A stretch of DNA of 64,000 nt from Kibdelosporangium persicum. Its GTDB lineage: Bacteria > Actinomycetota > Actinomycetes > Mycobacteriales > Pseudonocardiaceae. The notes below the pieces were generated by a model. The model made no database searches and was not told the DNA's origin. It saw only the letters and a list, made by a program, of their open reading frames with translations. A program made the position numbers and the translations under genes. This document shows, in pieces, positions 52,380 through 60,071 of this stretch (position 1 is the stretch's first letter; each line of letters begins with the position of its first letter). Where the stretch lies: the NCBI RefSeq assembly GCF_013280595.1, contig NZ_JAAATY010000003.1, positions 248,001 to 312,000 on the forward strand, in the 5' to 3' direction.

Positions 52380-53354
52380 ATGACCCAGGGGAGCCGAACT
52401 ATGGGAGGCTGGCCGGTTGGGGACGCCGGCGCGGTCGACGAGGTCGACGTGCTGGCTGGTGATGCGTTCCCCGTCGCCCTGCGTGCGGCGATCCGCGCGA
52501 GTGGGCTGAGTCTTGACCGGATCCAGTACCGGCTCAGAGCCCGGGGCCTGACCATCAGCGTGACGGCGCTGAGTTACTGGCAGTCGGGCAGGCGCAGGCC
52601 GGAACGGCCGGAGTCGATGAGCGCGCTGAAGCATCTCGAGGAAGTGCTCGGAGTGGAGTCGGGGTCTTTGACCGCGTTGCTCGGGCCGCCGCGTCCGCGT
52701 GGCCGAGCGCAACGTACGCCGACCGCGATACCCATCGACGCGTTATGGAACAACCGCGAGCAGTTGGCGCCGTTGCTGGCGCGGATGGATCTGGCTTCGG
52801 ACACGTCCTTGACGCGCATCAGCCAACACGATCGGGTGGAGATCGCGGGCGACCGTGGCGAACGCAACGTGCGCGTCCGCCAGGTGTTACGTGCCGAGCA
52901 TGACGGCGCCGACCGCTGGATCTCTGTCTACGACGTCGCGAAGCCCGGTAATCCGCTGCCGCGGATCGTGCCGTTGCAGTCGTGCCGGCTCGGCCGCGTC
53001 GCCGAGGACCCCGAGGCCGGTCTGATCGTCAGCGAACTGCTCTTCGACCGTCCGCTGGCACGCGGCGACACCGTGATCATGGAGTACGAGGTCGCCATGG
53101 CCGGGCCGCCGTACGCGCGCGGCGACGATTCGTTCTGCCGCAAGTTCCGGCTGCCGGTCCGTGACTACGTCGTCGAGATGCGGTTCGACCCGACCGATCT
53201 GCCGGCGTACTGCCACCAGGTCAGCACGCCCGCCGACGACCCGGACTCCGCGACGCGGCGGGATCTGGTCGTCGACAGTGCGGGCCGGACGCACGCCGTT
53301 GTGCTCGGTTTCGGGCCGGGCACGTTCACGGTTGAGTGGGGCTGGGTCCCCTGA
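52380..53354 (+). CDS. XRE-type regulator with uncharacterised C-terminal domain
   Basis: 324 residues. An N-terminal helix-turn-helix with a winged look (LSLDRIQYRLRARGLTISVTALSYWQSGRRRPERPES, about 40-85) leads into a helical linker. A beta-rich C-terminal domain follows (HDRVEIAGDRGERNVRVRQVL; GADRWISVYD; DSFCRKFRLPVRDYVVEMRFD) that I cannot assign. It may bind a ligand or partner. The promoter region contains GGTTAC/GTAACG half-sites that could be autoregulatory. It converges on the next gene with a 29-bp overlap. Confidence 0.8.
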   Translation: MTQGSRTMGGWPVGDAGAVDEVDVLAGDAFPVALRAAIRASGLSLDRIQYRLRARGLTISVTALSYWQSGRRRPERPESMSALKHLEEVLGVESGSLTALLGPPRPRGRAQRTPTAIPIDALWNNREQLAPLLARMDLASDTSLTRISQHDRVEIAGDRGERNVRVRQVLRAEHDGADRWISVYDVAKPGNPLPRIVPLQSCRLGRVAEDPEAGLIVSELLFDRPLARGDTVIMEYEVAMAGPPYARGDDSFCRKFRLPVRDYVVEMRFDPTDLPAYCHQVSTPADDPDSATRRDLVVDSAGRTHAVVLGFGPGTFTVEWGWVP

Positions 53355-55020
53355 TCTCGTTCAGGTAGTTGTAGATCGTGTACCTCGTCACCTGCAGTTC
53401 GGCGGCGAGGTAGTCGACGGCGTCCCTGATCAGGAAGAACCCTGCTTCGTCGAGCACTTTGACGACCTGGGACTTGTGCGCCTTCTTCATCAGCCCGACG
53501 GGCACGCCGACGTCCGCGACCGCGCGTTCGACCAGGTGCCGTTGCAGTGTGTCGACGTCGCCGGGGAACGTCTCCACGTCCTGTGCGGGCGGCGTGGCCG
53601 ACATGGACTCGGAGTTGACGCACAGGCATCCGACGGCGACGCCGTCCGGGTCGCGGATGAACACCGTGGACGACGTGATCGGCCGTCCGTCGGGCGCGTG
53701 GGTTTCGTAGTTGGTCAGGTCCTGGGTGGTTCCGCGGCGCACCAAACCGAGCAGCAGGTCGGTCATCGGGCCGCCCACCGTCCGGTGGGTCAGGTCGCCG
53801 GCGATGGCCACGATCGAGTTGGGCAGTTTGCTCAGGTCGTGCAGGACCACTTCGGTGCCCGGCCCGAGTGCCGCGCCGAGTCCGTTGATCGTCGGGATCA
53901 GCGTTTCGAGCACTCCGGCGACCGACCGTTTCGGTTCGGCGCCCGGCCGACCGGTCGGCAGGAGACGCTTCAGCGCGATGGACAGTTGGTCGATGGTGTC
54001 CGCGGTCGTGGACACGTGCGGCGACAACCGGACGTGCTCGGGGCGGATGGTCGCGCTGATTCCCTCCGCGTTGAGGACCGCGCCCACGGTCTCGGCCGGG
54101 TGGCCGGGGATCGTGAACGCCAGGATGCCGGCCCGGCGAGCGGGTTCGAAGGACGAGACGATCTGGCCGCCCGCTCGGTGCACCACGTCGCCGAGTTCGT
54201 CGATCTTGGCCGAGATCTCCGCCTCGATCTGGCTGATCCCGGACTGCTCGACGAGCTCCAGCGCGACGTTCAGCGCGCCCGCCGCGATCGGGCTGAGGTT
54301 CGTCAACGACCAAGCCGCCGCGAACGGCGCCGGTTGGTGCACCTCGTTGTCGAACAGCCCCGGGTCCTCGGCGCCGGTCCAGCCGGACAGCACCGGATCG
54401 AGCCGTTCGAGTGCGCGGTCGGACAACACCATGAATCCGGTCGACCATCCGGCGCGCAGCCATTTCTGTCCGCCGACCACGAGTACGTCGGCGACCTCCC
54501 ACGGTTCGTCGACAACGCCGAAACCCTGGATGCCGTCGACGACGAGCAGGCGGTCGCCGGCGATGTCCCGCATCCGCGCCAGGTCCGCGCGATAGCCCGT
54601 CCGGAAATCGACCGCGCTGAGCGATATCGCGACCGTCTCCTTGGTCAGGCCTTCCCCGATTTCCGTCACATGACGAACCCAGTGCGGAGTCACGCCCGGT
54701 GCCCGTGACCAGGGATAAGTGTTCGCCGGGAACTCGGCCGCGGAGACGACGACCTCGCCGGTCACACCGAAAGCGACCTGGAAAAGGCCGGTGCTGGTGT
54801 TGGGGAGCAGCACGACATGGTCGGTGTCCGTCCGGCAGAGCCGGGCGACCGCCGCTCGCGCGCGCAGATCCTGACGCATCAGGTCGTCGACCGTCGTGGG
54901 CCCGGCGACCGCCGAGTACTCGGTCAGCCGCGACCGCTCGGCGAGCACGGCGTTGGACGGCGGGCCGAACCGCGCGAAGTCCAGGTATCCGGTGGGCTCG
55001 CGGAACTGGTTGGGGATCAC
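53326..55020 (-). CDS. Fusion: class-V PLP aminotransferase-like enzyme + YheO/DauR-type DNA-binding sensor
   Basis: 564 residues. Residues 1 to about 355 form a class-V aminotransferase/cysteine-desulfurase fold: LLPNTSTGLFQVAFG, the cofactor Asp162 and Gln165 in VVDGIQGFG, and the Schiff-base Lys186 in VVGGQKWLRAGWSTGFM. Residues about 366-480 match a YheO-like PAS domain (VVLHDLSKLPNSIVAIAGDLTHRTVGGPMTD). Residues about 505-556 match its helix-turn-helix (KKAHKSQVVKVLDEAGFFLIRDAVDYLAAELQVTRYTIYNYLNEI). This mirrors MocR regulators but with other domain families in the opposite order. It abuts an amino-acid ABC transporter, so an amino-acid-derived signal is inferred. Confidence 0.88.
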   Translation of the reverse strand: MIPNQFREPTGYLDFARFGPPSNAVLAERSRLTEYSAVAGPTTVDDLMRQDLRARAAVARLCRTDTDHVVLLPNTSTGLFQVAFGVTGEVVVSAAEFPANTYPWSRAPGVTPHWVRHVTEIGEGLTKETVAISLSAVDFRTGYRADLARMRDIAGDRLLVVDGIQGFGVVDEPWEVADVLVVGGQKWLRAGWSTGFMVLSDRALERLDPVLSGWTGAEDPGLFDNEVHQPAPFAAAWSLTNLSPIAAGALNVALELVEQSGISQIEAEISAKIDELGDVVHRAGGQIVSSFEPARRAGILAFTIPGHPAETVGAVLNAEGISATIRPEHVRLSPHVSTTADTIDQLSIALKRLLPTGRPGAEPKRSVAGVLETLIPTINGLGAALGPGTEVVLHDLSKLPNSIVAIAGDLTHRTVGGPMTDLLLGLVRRGTTQDLTNYETHAPDGRPITSSTVFIRDPDGVAVGCLCVNSESMSATPPAQDVETFPGDVDTLQRHLVERAVADVGVPVGLMKKAHKSQVVKVLDEAGFFLIRDAVDYLAAELQVTRYTIYNYLNEIRGPSPTQP

Positions 55021-55785
55021 CTATAGCACCTTCGCCAGGAACTGCTGTGTGCGCTGATGTTCCGGGTTGTCCAGGACCTGGCTGGGCGGGCCGGTCTCGA
55101 CGACGGCGCCGTCCACCATGAACACGACATGGTCGGCGACCTGACGGGCGAAACCGATCTCATGGGTCACCACGATCATCGTCATGCCGTCCTTGGCCAG
55201 CCCCACCATCACGTCCAGTACCTCGCCGACCAACTCCGGATCCAGCGCCGAGGTCGGCTCGTCGAACAACATCAGCTTCGGTTCCATCGCCAGTGCCCTG
55301 GCGATCGCTACGCGCTGCTGCTGCCCGCCGGACAACTGGCCCGGATAGGCGTCGGCCTTGTCCGCCAGCCCGACGCGGTCAAGCAGTGCCATCGCCTTCT
55401 TCCGCGCCTCGGCCTGGTCGCGGCGCCTGACCTGGACCGGTCCTTCGACGACGTTCTGCAACGCCGTGCGGTGCGGGAACAGGTTGAACCGCTGGAACAC
55501 CATGCCGATGCCCCGGCGTTGCTTGGCTACGTCACGTTCGCGCAGCTCGTACAACTTGCCGTTGCGCACGCGGTAACCGATCGGTTCGCCGTCGACCCAG
55601 ATCTGGCCGCCGTCGAGCGGCTCCAGATGGTTGATGCAGCGCAGGAACGTGCTCTTGCCCGCGCCGGACGGGCCCAGCAGGCAGACCACCTGGCCGGGCT
55701 GGACGTCCATCGACACATCGTGCAGCACAGTCGTGTGGCCGAATTTCTTGACCACACCGACCGCACGAACCAGTGGTTGCGTCAT
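55021..55785 (-). CDS. Polar amino acid ABC transporter, ATP-binding protein
   Basis: 254 residues of the GlnQ/HisP class. Walker A LLGPSGAGKSTFLRCIN, Q-loop GMVFQRFNLFPHRTALQNV, signature LSGGQQQRVAIARALAM, Walker B LMLFDEPTSALDPELV, switch His in VVTHEIGFA. The ATG at 55785 overlaps the permease stop (ATGA); its own stop directly abuts the fusion gene start. Confidence 0.96.
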   Translation of the reverse strand: MTQPLVRAVGVVKKFGHTTVLHDVSMDVQPGQVVCLLGPSGAGKSTFLRCINHLEPLDGGQIWVDGEPIGYRVRNGKLYELRERDVAKQRRGIGMVFQRFNLFPHRTALQNVVEGPVQVRRRDQAEARKKAMALLDRVGLADKADAYPGQLSGGQQQRVAIARALAMEPKLMLFDEPTSALDPELVGEVLDVMVGLAKDGMTMIVVTHEIGFARQVADHVVFMVDGAVVETGPPSQVLDNPEHQRTQQFLAKVL

Positions 55786-56651
55786 GCCCGCCCCAACTTC
55801 AGTGACCGGCCGACCTTGTTGCGCAGGCGATGCGCGCGGTCGGCGGCGTCGAACGACCGTTCCAGGTAGTACTGGCCGACGCTGGCGATGCTGACCAGGA
55901 TCATGTACCAGGCCGCGGCCGCCAGCAGCGTCTCCATGAACTCCAGGTTGCGCGAGGCGATGTTGCTCGCGGCCTTGGTCAGTTCGACGTACGGGATCAC
56001 CGAGGCGATCGACGTGCCCTTGAGCATGTTGATGAAGTCGTTGCCGGTCGGCGGGATGATCACCCGCATCGCCTGCGGCAGCGTCACGCGGATCAGCGTC
56101 TTGCCGGGTGTCATCCCGATCGACTGCGCGGCTTCGATCTGCCCGCGGTCGACGCTGTTCAGTCCGGCGCGGATGATCTCGGCCATGTAGGCGCTCTCGT
56201 TGAGCCCGAGGCCGAGCAGCGCGGCGGCGAACGCGTTGATCACCGTGTTGGTCGGCGCGTCGACGACGAACGGGATCGAGATGACCGGGAACACCAGCGC
56301 GAGGTTGTACCAGATCAGGATCTGCAGCAGGACGGGCAGACCACGGAAGATCCAGATGTAGCCCCACGCGAACCAGCGGGCGACCGGGTTGGCCGAGCGG
56401 CCCATCAGCGCGATGACGATGCCGATGACGATCGCGCCTGCCTGCGCGGCGACCGCGAGGCCGAGGGTGCGCCACAGGCCGTCGATCATCACCTCGAACG
56501 CGAAGAAGTCCGGGATGTCCTCCCAGAGGATCTGCGCGTCGGCGAACGCGAACCCGAGCGCGACCAGGATGCCGACGATGACCGCCGCGCCGACCCACCG
56601 TCCCCAGTGGGTCAGCCGGACGATCGGCATGGTGGGGTCAGGGGCCGCCAT
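55782..56651 (-). CDS. Polar amino acid ABC transporter, permease
   Basis: 289 residues, HisM/GlnP type with about five helices. The EAA loop reads EIIRAGLNSVDRGQIEAAQSIGMTPGKTLIRVTLPQAMRVIIPPTGNDF and contacts the ATPase. YIWIFRGLPVLLQILIWY is the usual second-helix signature. It overlaps the binding-protein gene by 14 bp. A single permease, presumably acting as a homodimer. Confidence 0.95.
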   Translation of the reverse strand: MAAPDPTMPIVRLTHWGRWVGAAVIVGILVALGFAFADAQILWEDIPDFFAFEVMIDGLWRTLGLAVAAQAGAIVIGIVIALMGRSANPVARWFAWGYIWIFRGLPVLLQILIWYNLALVFPVISIPFVVDAPTNTVINAFAAALLGLGLNESAYMAEIIRAGLNSVDRGQIEAAQSIGMTPGKTLIRVTLPQAMRVIIPPTGNDFINMLKGTSIASVIPYVELTKAASNIASRNLEFMETLLAAAAWYMILVSIASVGQYYLERSFDAADRAHRLRNKVGRSLKLGRA

Positions 56652-57549
56652 TGACGGTGACCTTCTGGATCGCGCCCTGGGTGACGTTCCACGACTGCAG
56701 GATCTTGGTGTACGTGCCGTCGTCCACCAGCGACTGCAGCGCCAGCTGCACGGCTTTGGCCAGTTTCGGGTTCTGCTTGTTCACGCCGATGCCGTACGGG
56801 CCGCCGTTGATCGGCGGCAGGTTGACGACCTCGAAGTACTTGCCCTCGCCCGCGGTCTGGGCCACGTACACCGCGGTCGGCAGGTCGTTGAGGATCGCCT
56901 GGACGCGGCCGGTGCGCAGCTGGTTCTGGTTCTGCGTGTCACTGTCGGTGGCGGCGACCGTGACCTCGCCCTTGCCCTGCTGGGTGCAGATCGTGCCGCG
57001 TTCCTTGGCGTACGTCTCCTGGCTGCTGCCGGAGTTCACGGCGACCGCCTTGCCGCAGAGGTCGTCCGGTGACTTGATGCCCGCCGGGTTGCCCTTCTGG
57101 ACCATGATCGTGATGCCCGACGTGAAGTAGTCGACGAAGTCGATGGACTTCTGCCGTTCCTTGGTGTCGTTCATCGCGGCCATGGTCAGGTCGATCCGGC
57201 CGGCCTGCAGGCTGGTGATCAGCGAGCCGAAGGCCATGTCCTCGTAGACCATCTCCACGCCCAGCCGCTTGCCGATCGCCTTGGCCAGGTCGACCTCGGA
57301 ACCGATCGGTGTCTTGCCGTCGGCGGCGTAGAAGTTGTTCGGCGGGTTCTGGATGTTCGAGCCGATCCTGATCCGGCCGGCCGAGGCGATCTCCGGCGGC
57401 AGCTCCGCCGCCAGTTTGTCGTCCTTGGCCACCGCCGAAACGGGCGAGTCCTGCCCGCTGGGAGCCGGCGCGCCGGCCGGCTCGTCCTTGCCGCCACAAG
57501 CTGTGAGCAGCGCTAACGCCGCTGCCAGCACGCTGATCCGTCGAAGCAT
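56638..57549 (-). CDS. Polar amino acid ABC transporter, substrate-binding lipoprotein
   Basis: 303 residues. Signal with lipobox LLTAC (MLRRISVLAAALALLTACGG), then an SBP type-3 domain: GRIRIGSNIQNPPNNFYAADGKTPIGSEVDLAKAIGKRLG, IDLTMAAMNDTKERQKSIDFVDYF, and GVNKQNPKLAKAVQLALQSLVDDGTY. First gene of the uptake operon. The Arg/Asp ligand positions expected for amino-acid binding are generally present, but the exact substrate cannot be read from sequence. Confidence 0.95.
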   Translation of the reverse strand: MLRRISVLAAALALLTACGGKDEPAGAPAPSGQDSPVSAVAKDDKLAAELPPEIASAGRIRIGSNIQNPPNNFYAADGKTPIGSEVDLAKAIGKRLGVEMVYEDMAFGSLITSLQAGRIDLTMAAMNDTKERQKSIDFVDYFTSGITIMVQKGNPAGIKSPDDLCGKAVAVNSGSSQETYAKERGTICTQQGKGEVTVAATDSDTQNQNQLRTGRVQAILNDLPTAVYVAQTAGEGKYFEVVNLPPINGGPYGIGVNKQNPKLAKAVQLALQSLVDDGTYTKILQSWNVTQGAIQKVTVNGGP

Positions 57550-57559
57550 GCGGAGCAAA

Positions 57560-59032
57560 TTACAACTTTTGGTTGAGGCTGTCCACATTTTGTTGAAGCA
57601 TGAGTTCCAGCTGCTCGGACGCGACGGGCGGCGATGCCGGCGTGGGCTCTGGCATGCTGCCGCGCGGAAAACTGCTGCCTTGCAGGCCGTACTTGCGCAC
57701 GAGCGGCCTGACCCGTTCGGCGAGCCAGTCGCGGTACGTCCGGCTGGCGTAACTGCCGCGCGCGTAGATGCTCCGGTAGTCGTCGAGCAGGTCCGGGCGC
57801 TCGCGCGTCAACCACTCCGTGAACCACTCCCGGGTCCCCGGCCTCAGGTGCAACGGGATCATCGTCGCGCCGGTCGCGCCCGCCGCGGCGACCTCGGCCA
57901 GTACCGCTTCGATCTGCTCACGGGAATCGGTCATCCTGGGGATCACCGGCGCGATCAGCACACCGCACGGCAAGCCGGCGTCGGTCACCCGCTTGATCAT
58001 GTCGAGCCTGGCCTGCGGGCTGGGCGTGCCGGGTTCGAGCCGGTGCTGCAACTCGCGGTCGATCAACGCGAGCGAGACCGCGATGCCGACCGGGACTTGT
58101 TCGCTGACTTTCGCCAGCAACGGGATGTCCCGCACCATGACGGTGCCCTTGGTCAGGATCGAGAACGGCGTACCGGACTCCGCGAGCGCCTCGATGATCC
58201 GTGGCATCAACTTGTAGCGACCCTCGGCACGCTGGTACGGGTCGGTGTTCGTTCCCATCGCGACGTGCTCGCGCCGCCATTTCGGTGAGCGCAGTTGTTT
58301 GGCGACGACTTCCGGCGCGTTGACCTTCACCACGATCTGGGTGTCGAAGTCACGTCCGGCGTCGAACTCCAGGTACGTGTGCGTGTTGCGGGCGAAGCAG
58401 TTGTGACTCACCACGCCGTTGGCGATGAAATCCCCCGTGCCTGTGGTGATGTCGTACATGACGACCGGGTCGCCGAGCGGTTCGATGTTCGCGACGGCAA
58501 GCCGCGGTTCGATCACGCCGTCGATGTCGGTGACGAGCCGGACGCCTGCGGTAAGGAACGGTTGTCCGGTGATCCCTTCGATCACCTGCTGCCAGCCCTG
58601 CTCGGTCAGCAACCGGTGGTCGGCACTCGCGACGAGCGTTGTGCCGTCTTCGAGCGTGACACGGAACGCGGGTTTGACGGTCGTCCAGTGCGCGAGAACG
58701 CGCGTCGGCACACGCAGGCGGTGGTTGCCCAGCCTGCCGGTGCCGTAGATCTCGTCGCCGATCTTGACGTCGGCCAACGGACGGGTGGTGCCGTCGAGCA
58801 TCAGGATCTCGGTGTCGCCCGCGAGACAGTAGGTGCACGCGTGCGAGCAGCCGCGGTACGGGTTGATCGTCCACTGGAACGGCATCGACGAGCTGTTCGG
58901 CACCCGGTTGATCACCGACTTGGCATGCACCTCGTGGAATGTGATGTCGGCGAACTCGGGTGTGCGAACCGTCCGCACCAGCCCCGGTAAGGCCAGTTGC
59001 CCGCGATCGGCCCGTTGAGCGTCCCAACGCAT
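57560..59032 (-). CDS. Rv2578c-family radical SAM protein interrupted by an intein
   Basis: 490-residue precursor; the spliced product would have 347. Fe-S cysteines are Cys62 and Cys66 (RGCSHACTY) and, after splicing, Cys212 (CFARNTHTYLEFDAG), giving C-x3-C-x2-C. Later parts are MGTNTDPYQRAEGRYKLM and VSLALIDRELQHRLEPGTPSP, resembling the spore-photoproduct-lyase-like Rv2578c family. The ATG at 59032 lies ten bases after a perfect LexA box. Function is unproven; SOS control suggests DNA damage response. Confidence 0.93.
   Translation of the reverse strand: MRWDAQRADRGQLALPGLVRTVRTPEFADITFHEVHAKSVINRVPNSSSMPFQWTINPYRGCSHACTYCLAGDTEILMLDGTTRPLADVKIGDEIYGTGRLGNHRLRVPTRVLAHWTTVKPAFRVTLEDGTTLVASADHRLLTEQGWQQVIEGITGQPFLTAGVRLVTDIDGVIEPRLAVANIEPLGDPVVMYDITTGTGDFIANGVVSHNCFARNTHTYLEFDAGRDFDTQIVVKVNAPEVVAKQLRSPKWRREHVAMGTNTDPYQRAEGRYKLMPRIIEALAESGTPFSILTKGTVMVRDIPLLAKVSEQVPVGIAVSLALIDRELQHRLEPGTPSPQARLDMIKRVTDAGLPCGVLIAPVIPRMTDSREQIEAVLAEVAAAGATGATMIPLHLRPGTREWFTEWLTRERPDLLDDYRSIYARGSYASRTYRDWLAERVRPLVRKYGLQGSSFPRGSMPEPTPASPPVASEQLELMLQQNVDSLNQKL
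58400..58828 (-). other. Mini-intein (143 residues) in the radical SAM protein
   Basis: Block A starts CLAGDTEILMLDG with nucleophilic Cys1. Block B is TLVASADHRLLTEQGW (conserved His; Ser where Thr is usual). Block F is VMYDITTGTGDFIANG, and block G is VVSHN followed by Cys+1. There is no homing endonuclease between blocks B and F. The +1 residue is the third cysteine of the host's Fe-S motif, so the enzyme is inactive until splicing. Confidence 0.93.
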
Positions 59033-59041
59033 GACCGGGAT

Positions 59042-59057
59042 TCGAACATACGTTCGA
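59042..59057. promoter_or_regulatory. LexA (SOS) box
   Basis: TCGAACATACGTTCGA fits the mycobacterial SOS consensus TCGAAC(A/G)TNYGTTCGA at all 16 positions. It is ten bases upstream of the radical SAM start and 165 bp before the divergent AraC gene. Confidence 0.88.
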
Positions 59058-59222
59058 GTCGGTGTCAAACTTTGTACAGGTTTTGTACGCCGGTACGCGA
59101 CAGTGATCGTCAGCCGGCGGCGCACAACCCCCCAGGCGCCGCCGGCCGCCAACTCCTGTCGGTTTCCTGTCGCCTCCCGCCCATCGCCCGACGACCTCGA
59201 AACGGCCAGGAAAATCGGCGTC

Positions 59223-60071
59223 ATGACGACAGACCAGTGTTCGGTTCGTCAACCAGGGGGACGCTATCTCCCGATCTTCGAGCGCCAGTGGGCCGACGTG
59301 CGGATCCAGATCTCCCGGTGGCGTTCCGGCCCTGCCACCGAAGGTCTCAGCCAGCTCGATGATCACACGGTCTTCGTCACCCTGGCGGGCGCCACACATC
59401 GAACCGTGGTGACTCTGGACGACGGCCAGCGTTATGTCGGGGCCGACTTCCCGGGCGCCGTCACGTTCCTTCCCGCCGGTGTCCGGCGGCATACGCGCCA
59501 CGAGACCGGATTGGTCGAGTTCATCGCGTTCCGCCTGCGCCAGGACCTGATCCCCTCGGATTCGACCCAACTGCGGGCGTTCACCAACCAGCCCGACCCG
59601 GTGATCCACGACCTGGCCTGGAAGTGCCGTGACGAGACACGGGTGAACGGCGGGCCGAGCACGTTGTTCGTCGACAATCTCGCTACGACGTTGTCTTCGC
59701 ACCTGGTGACCAAGTACTCGGCTTCGTCACCTCGACCGAAATCCGTCGTCGTCGACCGGCGACGGTTGCTGTACGTCCTCGACTACATCAAGGACCATCT
59801 GGCCGAGGACTTGCGACTGGCCAAACTCGCGACGTTGGCCGACATGGACGTCTACCAGTTCGCGCGCGGTTTCAAGCGGGCGACGGGGCAGTCGCCGCAC
59901 CGCTACGTGATCGGCCAGCGGGTGGAACGGGCCGCCCTGCTGCTGGCCCGCTCCACCCGGCCGATCTCCGAGATCGCGCATGAGGTCGGGTTCGCCAGCC
60001 AGGCCCACCTGACCACGACGTTCCGCAAAGTGGTCGGCGAGACCCCGCTGGCATACCGCGAGGATCGTTAG
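59223..60071 (+). CDS. AraC-family transcriptional regulator
   Basis: 282 residues. An N-terminal cupin-like sensing region (TLAGATHRTVVTLDDGQRY; FPGAVTFLPAGVRRHTRHE) is followed by two helix-turn-helix units (LAKLATLADMDVYQFARGFKRATGQSPHRYVIGQRVERA; RPISEIAHEVGFASQAHLTTTFRKVVGETPLAYR). The ATG at 59223 starts the conserved part; AGGAAAA lies upstream. Its end converges on the molybdenum hydroxylase genes, a plausible target. Confidence 0.92.
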   Translation: MTTDQCSVRQPGGRYLPIFERQWADVRIQISRWRSGPATEGLSQLDDHTVFVTLAGATHRTVVTLDDGQRYVGADFPGAVTFLPAGVRRHTRHETGLVEFIAFRLRQDLIPSDSTQLRAFTNQPDPVIHDLAWKCRDETRVNGGPSTLFVDNLATTLSSHLVTKYSASSPRPKSVVVDRRRLLYVLDYIKDHLAEDLRLAKLATLADMDVYQFARGFKRATGQSPHRYVIGQRVERAALLLARSTRPISEIAHEVGFASQAHLTTTFRKVVGETPLAYREDR

